27,353 nucleotides of DNA, taken from positions 1 to 27,353 of the forward strand of contig DEAF01000011.1 of the NCBI GenBank assembly GCA_002346625.1, written 5' to 3'. The position numbers and the translations under genes were made by a program. A model generated the notes under the pieces. That model was not told the origin of the DNA, ran no database searches, and worked only from the letters and a program-made list of their open reading frames with translations. Position 1 is the stretch's first letter, and each line of letters starts with the position of its first letter. Positions 17,801-25,543 of this stretch are shown here, one piece after another. The stretch comes from Gemmatimonadales bacterium UBA2989 (GTDB taxonomy: Bacteria > Gemmatimonadota > Gemmatimonadetes > Longimicrobiales > Gaopeijiaceae).

Positions 17801-17953
17801 TCTAGCGGTAAACGTGTTCCAGTGTTCTCCGCTGGAGCAGGCGCACGTTTCAACATCATGGGATTCTTGGTTTTGGAAGTCTATTATGCATATCCATTCC
17901 AGAGACCTACCAAAGGACCACACTGGGGATTTCTGCTTTCACCCGGCTGGTAA
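14825..17953 (+). CDS. Exported peptidase-MA / TolB-like propeller / outer-membrane barrel protein
   Basis: 1042 residues from ATG 14825 (1046 from ATG 14813). A signal peptide ends near ASAQ (about 36). Residues 45-275 form a peptidase MA-like domain with the zinc motif GHELVHAFQ (H149, E150, H153) and a downstream LWLVEGMAEYLS whose E180 is a likely third ligand, as in gluzincins. Residues ~290-600 hold five or six TolB/PD40-like propeller blades, e.g. SVSPDGKLVAFLS, AWSPDGRHIAFSG, AWSPDSNNIVFVSD, YAPDGRSFYFVSD. Residues ~650-1042 are amphipathic beta strands with Gly and aromatics, ending FLLSPGW, like a D15/BamA-type surface antigen barrel. So the protein is probably anchored in the outer membrane with the soluble part in the periplasm. 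Substrate is unknown. It is monocistronic and followed by a terminator. Confidence 0.85.
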   Translation: MKLPNRAWAVNSITCLISAVAVLPALITTPTPASAQYFGRNKVQYETFEFKVLKTPHFDIHFYPEEGEAVEDAARMGERWYERLARMFQHEFEEPKPLILYADHPDFQQTNTLRGSISEGTGGVTESLKNRVIMPLTGSYSDTDHVLGHELVHAFQYNVAQGRSGVGIQGLSLLPLWLVEGMAEYLSVGREDPLTAMWLRDAIRREELPTIEQMTKERRFFPYRFGQALWAYIGGTYGDEKVVDLYRRSLSAGWEPAIEQVLGISSEDLSIEWRNTIENEYFPLMGGRQAPGESGALLLAPSTGAGKQNVSPSVSPDGKLVAFLSEKDLFSIDLFIADARTGEIKRKLVSANADPHFDALRFVDSAGDWSPDAEKFVFTVFAEGDNELAIVDVSSGNIDMKIDLDDIGAISSPAWSPDGRHIAFSGLKGGVSDIYAWEIESGSLRQLTNDKFSDLQPAWSPDSNNIVFVSDRNKITDFENLQYAKSQIAFVNVSTGDIDTIEIFGNVKHINPQYAPDGRSFYFVSDQDGFSDIYQYEFDTKDIRRITRLSTAVSGITAMSPAISVARQAGTIIFTVFDAFEFHVYSLQAGEANAGGQAVTRYAEKQPGRLLPPGSPTQSSRIANYLSDKQTGLEPTGTFLVENAVDYDSSLSLDFIGQPSLGVGTDRFGSYVGGGASAFFSDMLGNRSLGVSLQANGTYKDIGGQVFYLNQAKRLNWGASAGRIPYMMGYWTYGTDAEGYSYQGLLRQRISVAQTSLLFAYPFSTTRRIEGNIGVQRWSFDLEEDRYYFTGLGSYYYDVDRVTLAWRDPINLASASIAFVGDNSITGFTSPVDGGRFRLELGPTLGQLNFASVVADFRRYFPLTRNLTFAARGLHFGRYGSQLDTNRSTAAIQPYFLGWETFVRGYSYESITPQECEVASIEPGSVAGNCPVFDRLFGHRLAVANLEMRIPLFGTPQFGLLEFSYLPTELLFFADAGMAWNNIEEVELDFVRSSGKRVPVFSAGAGARFNIMGFLVLEVYYAYPFQRPTKGPHWGFLLSPGW

Positions 17954-17984
17954 TTGTATTGACAGAAATTTCCCAGACCTAAAT

Positions 17985-18025
17985 AAAAAGGTCTAGGTTC
18001 TTAGAAAAGAACCTAGACCTTTTTT
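17985..18025. terminator. Bidirectional rho-independent terminator
   Basis: A perfect 18-base inverted repeat, 17985-18002 against 18007-18024, with loop AGAA. The arms begin with A5 and end with T5, so a stem followed by a U-run forms on either strand. It lies between the convergent barrel gene (plus) and mlaD (minus). A shorter alternative hairpin, AGACCT with AGGTCT, starts at 17975 and overlaps the left arm. Confidence 0.93.
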
Positions 18026-18037
18026 ACAAAATATGTT

Positions 18038-18988
18038 CTAGAAGATCGAAAGGTTAATATAGCGTCCAGGATTAGTCCGCAGATCTTCTACTAGAAGAGA
18101 TAAACTCGTGACAGCTTCATTGAGACTGACATAAAGCGAATCGTTAACTGACAGTTGCCCCAGAGTACCTTCTCCCCGTTCCATTCGGCCAAGCACTGTT
18201 TCCAAAGAAGCGGTCGCACGGCCAAGGTGTTCTGACGTGACTATGAGAATCTTACTTATAGAATCTACCTGAGATACCGTGCTAGAGACTCTTTCTCTTA
18301 ACTCGGGTCCAGTTACATCAGCTAGCCCTCTAGCAGCTTGGTCTAACGAAGAAATAATACCTTTGAGCTCTTGTCTTTGAGAACCTAGAATTTCCACAAG
18401 ACCACCCATGACGATCTGGAGATTCTGAAAACTTCCGTTCACAGCAGCAATATTAGAATCAGAAAGGAGTGCGGCAATCTGGTCTAGAGCCAACTCTCCT
18501 TTTTCACCCAATGTCTCTGTGTCATCAAATAAACCTTTTGTAGCTTTTCCTTGGATATTGGTTCCAGATGAAATATCTCCTGGACCATCACCTGGGACTA
18601 TCATAACAGTTTTGGGGGACGTAAGTCCTGTGCTCCCTATTTGTGTCCGAGACCCCTCTGGAATTCGCCATTGGCCTTCGATTTCTAGAATCACCACGAC
18701 GTTGTTTGCATCACTTGTCAAATCGAAGTCATGCACCCGACCCACATTAACGCCACGCATCTGTACAGGATCACCCTTGCGTAGCCCCATAACGTTCTCA
18801 ACAGTGGTAGTGACCTTGTATCTGCCACGGAAAGTAGCAGGATCCGTTAAGAGATAGAGCAAGTATATAGTCGCAGCCAAACCCATGATAACAAACAATC
18901 CGACCCTAACAACTCCTTTGCTAGGTTGCTGGGGAATGACATTCTCTATCTCCTGATCCATATCGTCCTGTTCAGCCTGTATCTCCAA
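18038..18988 (-). CDS. mlaD: MlaD-like MCE-domain protein
   Basis: 316 residues. One TM helix (about 27-47) follows a charged N-terminus, then an MCE/MlaD domain (about 56-140) with the typical VENVMGLRKGDPVQMRGVNV and SxxLTSPKTVMI pattern. A long helical region (about 165-300) follows, ending NPGRYINLSIF, a tail common in MCE proteins of FCB-type bacteria. MlaD forms the periplasmic hexamer that binds phospholipid next to MlaE. The start is TTG 18988, backed by TGGAG 6 bases before it; ATG 18961 (codon 10) is an alternative. It is the last gene of the mla set, 23 bases after mlaF. Confidence 0.93.
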   Translation of the reverse strand: MEIQAEQDDMDQEIENVIPQQPSKGVVRVGLFVIMGLAATIYLLYLLTDPATFRGRYKVTTTVENVMGLRKGDPVQMRGVNVGRVHDFDLTSDANNVVVILEIEGQWRIPEGSRTQIGSTGLTSPKTVMIVPGDGPGDISSGTNIQGKATKGLFDDTETLGEKGELALDQIAALLSDSNIAAVNGSFQNLQIVMGGLVEILGSQRQELKGIISSLDQAARGLADVTGPELRERVSSTVSQVDSISKILIVTSEHLGRATASLETVLGRMERGEGTLGQLSVNDSLYVSLNEAVTSLSLLVEDLRTNPGRYINLSIF

Positions 18989-19011
18989 TGGATACTCCAG
19001 TTATATGTGTT

Positions 19012-19809
19012 TTATCTGACTTCTAAAACATCTAGGGCTGCAATAGCGGCAGCTCGATCAGCAAATGCTCTAACTACCGGATCATCACTCATATTAAATG
19101 CTTCAGGTGTTCCAGAGAAGCGAATTTTTCCACCCTCTAACATTGCAACTCGATCGCACATGTCCAGGCCTCCTTCCACATCGTGGGTCACAAGAAGAGA
19201 GGTCGTGTCTAGTTCATGTGACAATCGTCTAATCAATCTTTCTATAGCAGCGGTGTTTACGGGATCAAGCCCTGTAGTGGGTTCGTCCCATAAAAGAATC
19301 TCAGGACGACCCGCAATAGCTCTAGCTATCCCCACTCGCTTTTTCATCCCCCCAGACAATTCAGCTGGTAATTTTCCTAAAACTTGACCTGGCTCAAGAT
19401 TAACTAGCTCGAGAGATTCCCAAGCTTGACGCTCAACATCAATTCTACTCATATCGCGAAGGATATTTTCAGAAATTCCCATTTTGACATTCTCGAATAC
19501 AGTTAGTGAGTCAAAAAGAGCGGCATATTGAAATACATATCCTATGTTATCTCTAATCTTTTCAAGTGAACGTCGGCCTCCAAAATAGACCGAGTCACCA
19601 GCAACCCGAACATCTCCCCGATCAGGGATGATCAACGCCATAGTCGTTTTGAGTAGAACACTCTTACCTGTACCTGAAGGCCCAAAAATAGCAAACATCT
19701 CACCTTTTTGAACTGAAAGATTTACTCCAGACAACACAGGAGTATCGAATGCTTTAAAGACATCCAGATACTCAATGACGGGCTCAGACCCATTACTGTG
19801 ACGTGACAC
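19012..19809 (-). CDS. mlaF: MlaF-like ABC transporter ATPase
   Basis: 265 residues from GTG 19809. ABC motifs: Walker A GPSGTGKS (43-50), Q-loop VFQYAALFDSLTV (from ~93), signature LSGGMKKR (151-158), Walker B ILLWDEPTTGLDP with D175 and E176, switch His H209. The LSGGMKKR and ALFDSLTV variants are typical of MlaF, which powers phospholipid transport with MlaE and MlaD. The frame is open back to ATG 19854, but that would overlap mlaE by 35 bases; GTG 19809 has AGGAG 7 bases before it, so I prefer it. Confidence 0.95.
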   Translation of the reverse strand: MSRHSNGSEPVIEYLDVFKAFDTPVLSGVNLSVQKGEMFAIFGPSGTGKSVLLKTTMALIIPDRGDVRVAGDSVYFGGRRSLEKIRDNIGYVFQYAALFDSLTVFENVKMGISENILRDMSRIDVERQAWESLELVNLEPGQVLGKLPAELSGGMKKRVGIARAIAGRPEILLWDEPTTGLDPVNTAAIERLIRRLSHELDTTSLLVTHDVEGGLDMCDRVAMLEGGKIRFSGTPEAFNMSDDPVVRAFADRAAAIAALDVLEVR

Positions 19810-19816
19810 CGATATA

Positions 19817-19821
19817 CTCCT
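19817..19821 (-). promoter_or_regulatory. mlaF: Shine-Dalgarno AGGAG for mlaF, overlapping the mlaE stop
   Basis: AGGAG overlaps the TAG stop of mlaE (19822-19820) and precedes GTG 19809 by 7 bases. This decides the mlaF start against ATG 19854 and implies coupled translation of mlaE and mlaF. Confidence 0.7.
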
Positions 19822-20650
19822 ACTGTAGGAAGAGTGGGGGGAACATGGCATCAATAATTAAAATCGTAAGAGTCATAAAAACTACTGACTGAGTTGTAGT
19901 TCTCCCTACTCCCTCTGCACCCCCAGAAGTTCTTAGGCCCATGTGTATAGCAATTATGGGTATTGCAACACCGAAAACAAAAGCTTTAAGGAGTGAGTAG
20001 AACAAATCGTATGAGTGCCAAAAAAGTCTGGCCCCGTAAAAGAAAGTTTCAGGCCCCAATCCTAAGGTGAATTGTGCGGAAAACATTCCAGTCAGTATTC
20101 CAACAACGTCTGCAACAGCCACTAGTACTGGCATAGAAATCATTAGGGCAAGCACGCGTGGCGCAGCCAGGATTTCTATCGGATCACGACCTACAGAATA
20201 AAGAGCATCAATCTGTTCAGACACCTTCATAGTACCCAGTTCTGCAGTGATCCGTGCTCCTACCCTGCCAACAATAACTATTGCTGTAAGTACAGGACCC
20301 ATCTCCAAAATCACGCTTTCTACAACCACAGACCCCATAACATAGAGTGGCAAATTGCTTTGCATCTGGTAACCACCCTGTTGACTGGTAACAACTCCGA
20401 TGAGCCCGGCAGCTACTACAACAATTGGAACACTCTGGATTCCAACTACAAAAATCTGTCGAAAGATCTCCCTACTAGGTACACGTAAACGTACACATGC
20501 GACCCCTATATTCCATACCATAATACCTAACTCTCCAGCGTGCTCAGCAAGCACCCTGGAATTATTGCCAAGGTTGGCAACTACTCTAGTCAACGCATCG
20601 TAAATACGTGGAGCCATATAAGATTCGTGGTTCACAAAGATATGAAGCAA
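19820..20650 (-). CDS. mlaE: MlaE-like ABC transporter permease
   Basis: 276 residues with an amphipathic N-terminus and five or six TM helices, of the MlaE/YrbE permease family. Recognisable blocks are IFRQIFVVGIQSVPIV (62-77), EMGPVLTAIVIVGRVGARIT and AELGTMKVSEQIDALYSVG, then APRVLALMISMPVLVAVADV. It is the inner-membrane channel for phospholipid transfer. Start TTG 20650 is the open-frame limit; ATG 20617 (codon 12, before APRIYDALTRVV) is equally possible, as neither has a good Shine-Dalgarno. mlaF and mlaD follow directly; no mlaC or mlaB is present. Confidence 0.94.
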   Translation of the reverse strand: MLHIFVNHESYMAPRIYDALTRVVANLGNNSRVLAEHAGELGIMVWNIGVACVRLRVPSREIFRQIFVVGIQSVPIVVVAAGLIGVVTSQQGGYQMQSNLPLYVMGSVVVESVILEMGPVLTAIVIVGRVGARITAELGTMKVSEQIDALYSVGRDPIEILAAPRVLALMISMPVLVAVADVVGILTGMFSAQFTLGLGPETFFYGARLFWHSYDLFYSLLKAFVFGVAIPIIAIHMGLRTSGGAEGVGRTTTQSVVFMTLTILIIDAMFPPLFLQ

Positions 20651-20757
20651 CAGAATAAGGGTGGCTTTTTGTAAACAAAGCAGTGCAAAAGGTTCGGTAT
20701 TTCTCGGTGGAAAATCAAGGATTTACAGCTTAGAACGTTAATCTGACACCTTCTTCT

Positions 20758-21834
20758 CTATTGGTGACGTAAAGGAAGAACGGGCACTGAATCGCCAGGT
20801 GCCACAAGCCAATTTTCAAAACGCTGATAACGTTGTAGATACTCGCCGTTAGGAAGTTCTTTCCAAATAATAGCTTCACTGGGCAAGAGATAGGAAAGCT
20901 TGTGGCCTGAGATAGGTGGTGAAAATGAAGCACGACCTCCCGCATGTTCCATCGGATCAGGAGTCTGAAATAACCATTCGATAGAAGCGAAAGTGGTGTC
21001 TCTTGCAAGGGTAATGGTGCCCTTGATATTTGGCTTATTATCTTTTTTAGGACAATACTCCAAGGTCCATCCTTCAGAACTTTCATGTTCCACTACAAAA
21101 CGATGTCTGTCTCCAAAAAGATCATCGACAAAATGAGGAGCAAAATCAGCATCCAAAGGCGGATACACCCATGAATCATAAGGTCTAGATCCATCAGTAC
21201 GTCTAACCTTAAAAGCATATCCGTCACGCTTGATACGTCTAGCCCAACTGAAACGTAAGAGAGAGGAAGACCCTCGCTGACTAAGGGCAAGCTTTGGTAA
21301 ATCTAGGGGCCCTAAACTAGACAATGGCACTATAGTATCAGCTTCGGCCAAGTAAGTAGCCACACCTAATGTGTCCAGAGAACCGTAATATTTTAGCCGA
21401 GCCAACTGCCATAACTGTTTTGCTCTTTTGTCGTTTCGACCCATTTCACAAGTGGCTTCTTCGGTAGTCACTAGTATGCCCTCTAAAACCAGAGGAGCTT
21501 CTTCAAGTATTATGGAATATTCATTCACACCATCCTCAACAAATATTTTCTGTGTTCTGAATCCAAGTGCTCCTACTTGCATTGTGACGGCCTGAAACGC
21601 AATGCTTTCAGGAAAGAAGAAACGTCCAGAGGAATCAGTCAGACTAGCTGCAATTCGTACATCCAATGTCCAAACTTCTACAGAAACACCTTCTAGAGAT
21701 ATCCCGCCCCTTGCCGTGACAACACCAGTGATCTGAGATGAAGCTTCATCAGTATAACCCTCAAATAATACCAACATGAATATCAGTATTTTTAGGATAT
21801 CACTGCTCAAAAAACTCTTCAAACCATAGTTCAC
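20758..21834 (-). CDS. Exported protein with N-terminal carboxypeptidase-regulatory-like domain
   Basis: 358 residues from GTG 21834. An N-terminal hydrophobic segment (about 13-25) should direct export. Residues ~35-115 form a CarboxypepD_reg-like beta sandwich: ITGVVTARGGISLEGVSVEV, LTDSSGRFFFP, then VGALGFRTQKI and a closing LEGILVT strand. The remaining ~240 residues contain no motif I recognise; Trp, Tyr and charged residues are frequent, with a mid-region RxSWARRIKRDGYAF stretch and a C-terminal WLVAPGDSVPVLPL. It starts 19 bases after the amidohydrolase stop, so the two are probably coexpressed. Similar domains occur at the N-termini of TonB-dependent receptors, but no plug or barrel follows here. 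Confidence 0.75.
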   Translation of the reverse strand: MNYGLKSFLSSDILKILIFMLVLFEGYTDEASSQITGVVTARGGISLEGVSVEVWTLDVRIAASLTDSSGRFFFPESIAFQAVTMQVGALGFRTQKIFVEDGVNEYSIILEEAPLVLEGILVTTEEATCEMGRNDKRAKQLWQLARLKYYGSLDTLGVATYLAEADTIVPLSSLGPLDLPKLALSQRGSSSLLRFSWARRIKRDGYAFKVRRTDGSRPYDSWVYPPLDADFAPHFVDDLFGDRHRFVVEHESSEGWTLEYCPKKDNKPNIKGTITLARDTTFASIEWLFQTPDPMEHAGGRASFSPPISGHKLSYLLPSEAIIWKELPNGEYLQRYQRFENWLVAPGDSVPVLPLRHQ

Positions 21835-21853
21835 AATCCGATTATTCCCTGTA

Positions 21854-23278
21854 TCAGTTGATCCCTACTCGACCTTTAACTTCTTCTAAAAGAGTACGTG
21901 ACTCATAACCAACACCATCTTTAAAAACAATCACAGTATTTTTTATAATAGTGGGATCACCATTGAAATCTCCTGAAAGAAGAACCATATCGGCAATCTT
22001 ACCAGGTTCGATACTACCTAGTTCATCATCCACTCCGAGAACTTTGGCGCCATTCAAAGAACCAATCTGAATAGCTTGCTGAAAGCTGAATTCAGCTTCA
22101 ACTAAAAGTTCAATCCCTCTTTGGTCACCATATCCCGGAAGAGCTCCGCCTCGGCCAGTCGGGTCAACTCCGGCTGCCAACAATCCTCCCATCTCCACAA
22201 AACGAACCTCGTACGCCATCGCATTTTTAAAGATGTCAATCGTGAGCCTAGGATTAGGATCATTGTCTATACGCTCACGATCGGCCAGGTAAGCCTGGCG
22301 CACATCGTCCGACATAGCGATCAGGGCCCGTGGGTCTTTAACTGGACGGTTTGGGTAAGAGAGTTCATACACGGGAAGAGTGGACGTCATAGCCACACCC
22401 GCATCAATCATCTTCCGGAACGTAGCCTCAACTTCAGGACCACGGACATCGACATTTCCAGCTACAATATTGTTACCTGCCGGACATCGATCAGGCTCTT
22501 TATTGGGATGATAATCCGTGTTGGTTGTAAGTCCGTGTTCAATATTATCAATCCCAATATCCACAGCTTCAGTAAAGCTAATTGAGCAAAGGTGACCAGT
22601 AACCTTCATGCCAAGTCGATGAGCTTCGTCTACTACGGCCTCTAGTTCTGACCGCCCAATATTAGTGTAAGCTTTAAGCCAAGTAGCACCCTCTTCGGCC
22701 CAATATGATACAAATCGGCGAGCTTGTTCGGGAGAATTAATAAGAGTCATCCGAGATTCTCCCTGACCTCCCGTAATATATGGAGCAGTAAGATGAATGC
22801 GAGGACCAGGTAAGCGACCCCCATCAATTTCAGCTTTTAAGTTGATCTCTGCATAAGGTTCCCTGCTACCTGTAGTACGGATAGTAGTAACTCCTGATCC
22901 GAGATATAGACGCGGCCCAGAAAAATTCAACTGTGCCGCACGCCCACCAGCTGCCGTGTAAAACATGTGGTCATGAAGGCCAAATAACCCTGGAATCAGT
23001 GTATGGCCAGAGTAATCCAGAATCTCTGCATCCTGTGGAATGTCCACTCGAGAACCCACCTGAGTAATGCGACCCTCTTCAATAACAACAGACTGGCTAC
23101 GTTTTACATCACCACCAGTACCATCTACAACCGTAACGTTTCTGATAACATAGGCGGGAGCCGAAATGGTAACATATCGGTTCCGCACCTGACTTGTAAG
23201 CTCGGTGGCAAGCTGTCCTGAAGCCACCACCGGTAGAATCAACATGAAGATCGTGAGAACAATAGTCGAACATCTCAT
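21854..23278 (-). CDS. Exported amidohydrolase-family metal-dependent hydrolase
   Basis: 474 residues with a signal peptide (about 1-21, VVASGQ). It belongs to the amidohydrolase superfamily: IRNVTVVDGTGG (45-56), IPGLFGLHDHMF with metal ligands H102 and H104, WLKAYTNI with the probable carbamylated K202, GHLCS H229, IEHGL H248, and AAGVDPTG with the catalytic D372. The overall layout is that of imidazolonepropionase/prolidase-like exported hydrolases in Gemmatimonadota-type genomes. AAGGAG 9 bases before ATG 23278 is a strong ribosome site. Substrate unknown; a peptide or cyclic amide is plausible given the M14 peptidase two genes upstream. Confidence 0.9.
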   Translation of the reverse strand: MRCSTIVLTIFMLILPVVASGQLATELTSQVRNRYVTISAPAYVIRNVTVVDGTGGDVKRSQSVVIEEGRITQVGSRVDIPQDAEILDYSGHTLIPGLFGLHDHMFYTAAGGRAAQLNFSGPRLYLGSGVTTIRTTGSREPYAEINLKAEIDGGRLPGPRIHLTAPYITGGQGESRMTLINSPEQARRFVSYWAEEGATWLKAYTNIGRSELEAVVDEAHRLGMKVTGHLCSISFTEAVDIGIDNIEHGLTTNTDYHPNKEPDRCPAGNNIVAGNVDVRGPEVEATFRKMIDAGVAMTSTLPVYELSYPNRPVKDPRALIAMSDDVRQAYLADRERIDNDPNPRLTIDIFKNAMAYEVRFVEMGGLLAAGVDPTGRGGALPGYGDQRGIELLVEAEFSFQQAIQIGSLNGAKVLGVDDELGSIEPGKIADMVLLSGDFNGDPTIIKNTVIVFKDGVGYESRTLLEEVKGRVGIN

Positions 23279-23319
23279 CGTTTATTACTCCTTCAAATGC
23301 TTCTAGTTTCCGAGCACTT

Positions 23320-25500
23320 CTATTGAACTGTGAATGCCATCATCATACCTGCCTCCAGGTGCTCCGCAATATGGCAATGGAGCATCCATAGCCCTGGATT
23401 AGATAGCTCTAGTAGAATATCTGCTGTTGCACCAACAGGTAACATCATCGTGTCTTTCCAAACAAGGTTATGGTTAGGCATACCATTTATCGTCAGAATC
23501 AGAAATCTTTGGCCATGAATGTGAATCGGATGTTGCATAGCATGTAAGGACCTGCGACTATTGTGTAACCGCACCTTCACAATTTCTCCGACGCGAAAAC
23601 TCCAATCGTCAATATCCATATTCTCTTTACCACTACTCGGATCACGAATAATCCAACTCACATTTTCTGGTGATGCCGCCCAATTCATCATTGGCATTGC
23701 AGGAGACCATTCTACAGGGGCGAAATAAGCAGAATCAAGTTCCATGAGATCGACAATCACCTGAGGAAGATCCTTCCCTTCCATAACCAACTCAAGCTCG
23801 TAGTCTACGGGTCGAGCAAACTCAGAACGGTATTGATCGATTTCTTCAATCGTGGGGACATCTTCTCTAAGTGTACTGAATGATATTTCGAGATCTTCAT
23901 CTACATCTTCTTCAGAAACCATCACAGAACCCATAGTGTCACTTTCCGAGAAGAACGACCCAAACAAATGATCTAGTCCCTGAACATCATTAACTAATGG
24001 GAAACGTCCAGTCTCTGGGAAACGCACATGAACCACGTAACGTTCAGCGGGAGCAATAACTATATTATCCACCCATTCTTCGCGTTCAAAATTCCCTACA
24101 TCAGAGCCAACGACTTTCATGGGCAAATCACCAAAAGAAAGATTATAAGTTCGAGTGTTCGAAACATTAGTTAAGAAAAAGCGTACGACTTCCCCACGTC
24201 TGGCTTCCACTTCCCAGTTTGGCTCACCATTAACTAAAAAAACGTTGCCAAATCGTCCCATAAGCGCATGTGTGGCATGTTCTTTCCCGAATGGAACCAA
24301 CCCTTTTTCCCCTACTAACAAGTCATCCAAAGTGATTATTTCTTCTCGATGAGCAGGACCATAAAAATTTGGCCTAGAAGAAACGACTCTCATATTTCCG
24401 TAAAGGCCCAAATCTTGTGTGACATCTTCCCTTACATGGGGATGATACCAATAGATGCCCGCATCCTTGAAGAATATCCTGTACTCGAATTTATGACCTG
24501 GAGGCACAGGGTCTTGAGTTAGTGGCGTACCGTCAAATCGGTTATCTAGACGAAGTCCGTGCCAATGAATCATGGTAGGCCAATCAATATTATTAGTAAA
24601 AATAACGGTAACCGTAGTACCCTGATCAACCCTTAGCATTGGTCCAGGTTGTTGGCCATTGAAAGCATACATGGCGAAGGACTGTCCGTTTATATCTCGG
24701 CGTACCAAACTAGCATTCAGGTTAAGTGTGTCACCATCTCTTAAATCAAGGACTTCTCTAGGTAATGCCTCGGGTAGCGAATCAAGGTTAGGGACAGAAG
24801 GCAGATATGGATCTGTATCTGGCCGGAGTTCCATGACCGCTGGAAGCATCGAAATTCCAGCTGGCATAGGTGGCATCGTCCAGCCAAGCTCAGTATTGAT
24901 TTTACTTTCAGTGGTATGAGGATCAGATTCCATACCTAATGTGTCTCCAGGTATACTACGCCTCACACCTAACATAAATTCAAGTACGTCGGCAGGCTGC
25001 ATACGGGAAGACGCAGACTGTTCCCTAAGCACTAATTTCCCCTCTCGTTCATCAACATCTGAAGAACGCTCAGCTGAAATTAGGATGACGAACTTATTAA
25101 GATAGATGGGTGAGAGTGACCAAGTTCCATTACCGACTTCCCCCAACTTAATAACAGGGTACATAGTAGGGTCAGCTGCCCAAGCAACGAAGGTATTAAA
25201 TTCTCCTAAGCTCGACGGCTCAGGGAGTCCCGATAACGTGATCCGCGGTTTATATATTAACCGTCCATCTCTTGTGACTCCCGCAGTAAACGGTGAAGAC
25301 AGGGGAGAAAGTTCTACTACTCCGGACACCCCTTGCATACCAGGTATAGCTGTCAACTCGATACAGTAGAGATCACGGCTTGGCGCTAGTTTACCCCCAA
25401 AGGCATCACCACATGCGACATCTAAACCTTCTTGAGCATTAACTGGCATCCAGAAGGGTGTCACTACCAGAATGATGAGCCACAAGACATGACCCATCAC
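23320..25500 (-). CDS. Exported multicopper oxidase with an extra N-terminal domain
   Basis: 726 residues, longer than usual two- or three-cupredoxin oxidases (about 450-550). Signal peptide ends near VNAQE (22). Residues ~25-170 are a beta-rich domain (LSGLPEPSSLGEF, FVAWAADPTMYPVIKLG, LVLREQS) that resembles the anti-sigma-factor RskA C-terminal type. The oxidase proper starts near 250. Copper motifs are HWHG (312-315), WYHPHV (351-356), HPIHIHG (657-663) and HCHIAEHLEAGM (708-719), giving the type 1 and trinuclear ligands with an axial Met. It should oxidise Cu(I), Mn(II) or phenolics in the periplasm. Start is GTG 25500 or ATG 25497. The next gene starts 41 bases on. Confidence 0.93.
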   Translation of the reverse strand: MMGHVLWLIILVVTPFWMPVNAQEGLDVACGDAFGGKLAPSRDLYCIELTAIPGMQGVSGVVELSPLSSPFTAGVTRDGRLIYKPRITLSGLPEPSSLGEFNTFVAWAADPTMYPVIKLGEVGNGTWSLSPIYLNKFVILISAERSSDVDEREGKLVLREQSASSRMQPADVLEFMLGVRRSIPGDTLGMESDPHTTESKINTELGWTMPPMPAGISMLPAVMELRPDTDPYLPSVPNLDSLPEALPREVLDLRDGDTLNLNASLVRRDINGQSFAMYAFNGQQPGPMLRVDQGTTVTVIFTNNIDWPTMIHWHGLRLDNRFDGTPLTQDPVPPGHKFEYRIFFKDAGIYWYHPHVREDVTQDLGLYGNMRVVSSRPNFYGPAHREEIITLDDLLVGEKGLVPFGKEHATHALMGRFGNVFLVNGEPNWEVEARRGEVVRFFLTNVSNTRTYNLSFGDLPMKVVGSDVGNFEREEWVDNIVIAPAERYVVHVRFPETGRFPLVNDVQGLDHLFGSFFSESDTMGSVMVSEEDVDEDLEISFSTLREDVPTIEEIDQYRSEFARPVDYELELVMEGKDLPQVIVDLMELDSAYFAPVEWSPAMPMMNWAASPENVSWIIRDPSSGKENMDIDDWSFRVGEIVKVRLHNSRRSLHAMQHPIHIHGQRFLILTINGMPNHNLVWKDTMMLPVGATADILLELSNPGLWMLHCHIAEHLEAGMMMAFTVQ

Positions 25501-25543
25501 ATATCTCTTCTAATCACATATGCATTCAAGAAATTAGTAAAGA

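Noticed and set aside
19810..19854. mlaF start at ATG 19854
   Set aside because: It would overlap mlaE by 35 bases, adds a Ser-rich non-conserved leader, and lacks the Shine-Dalgarno that GTG 19809 has.
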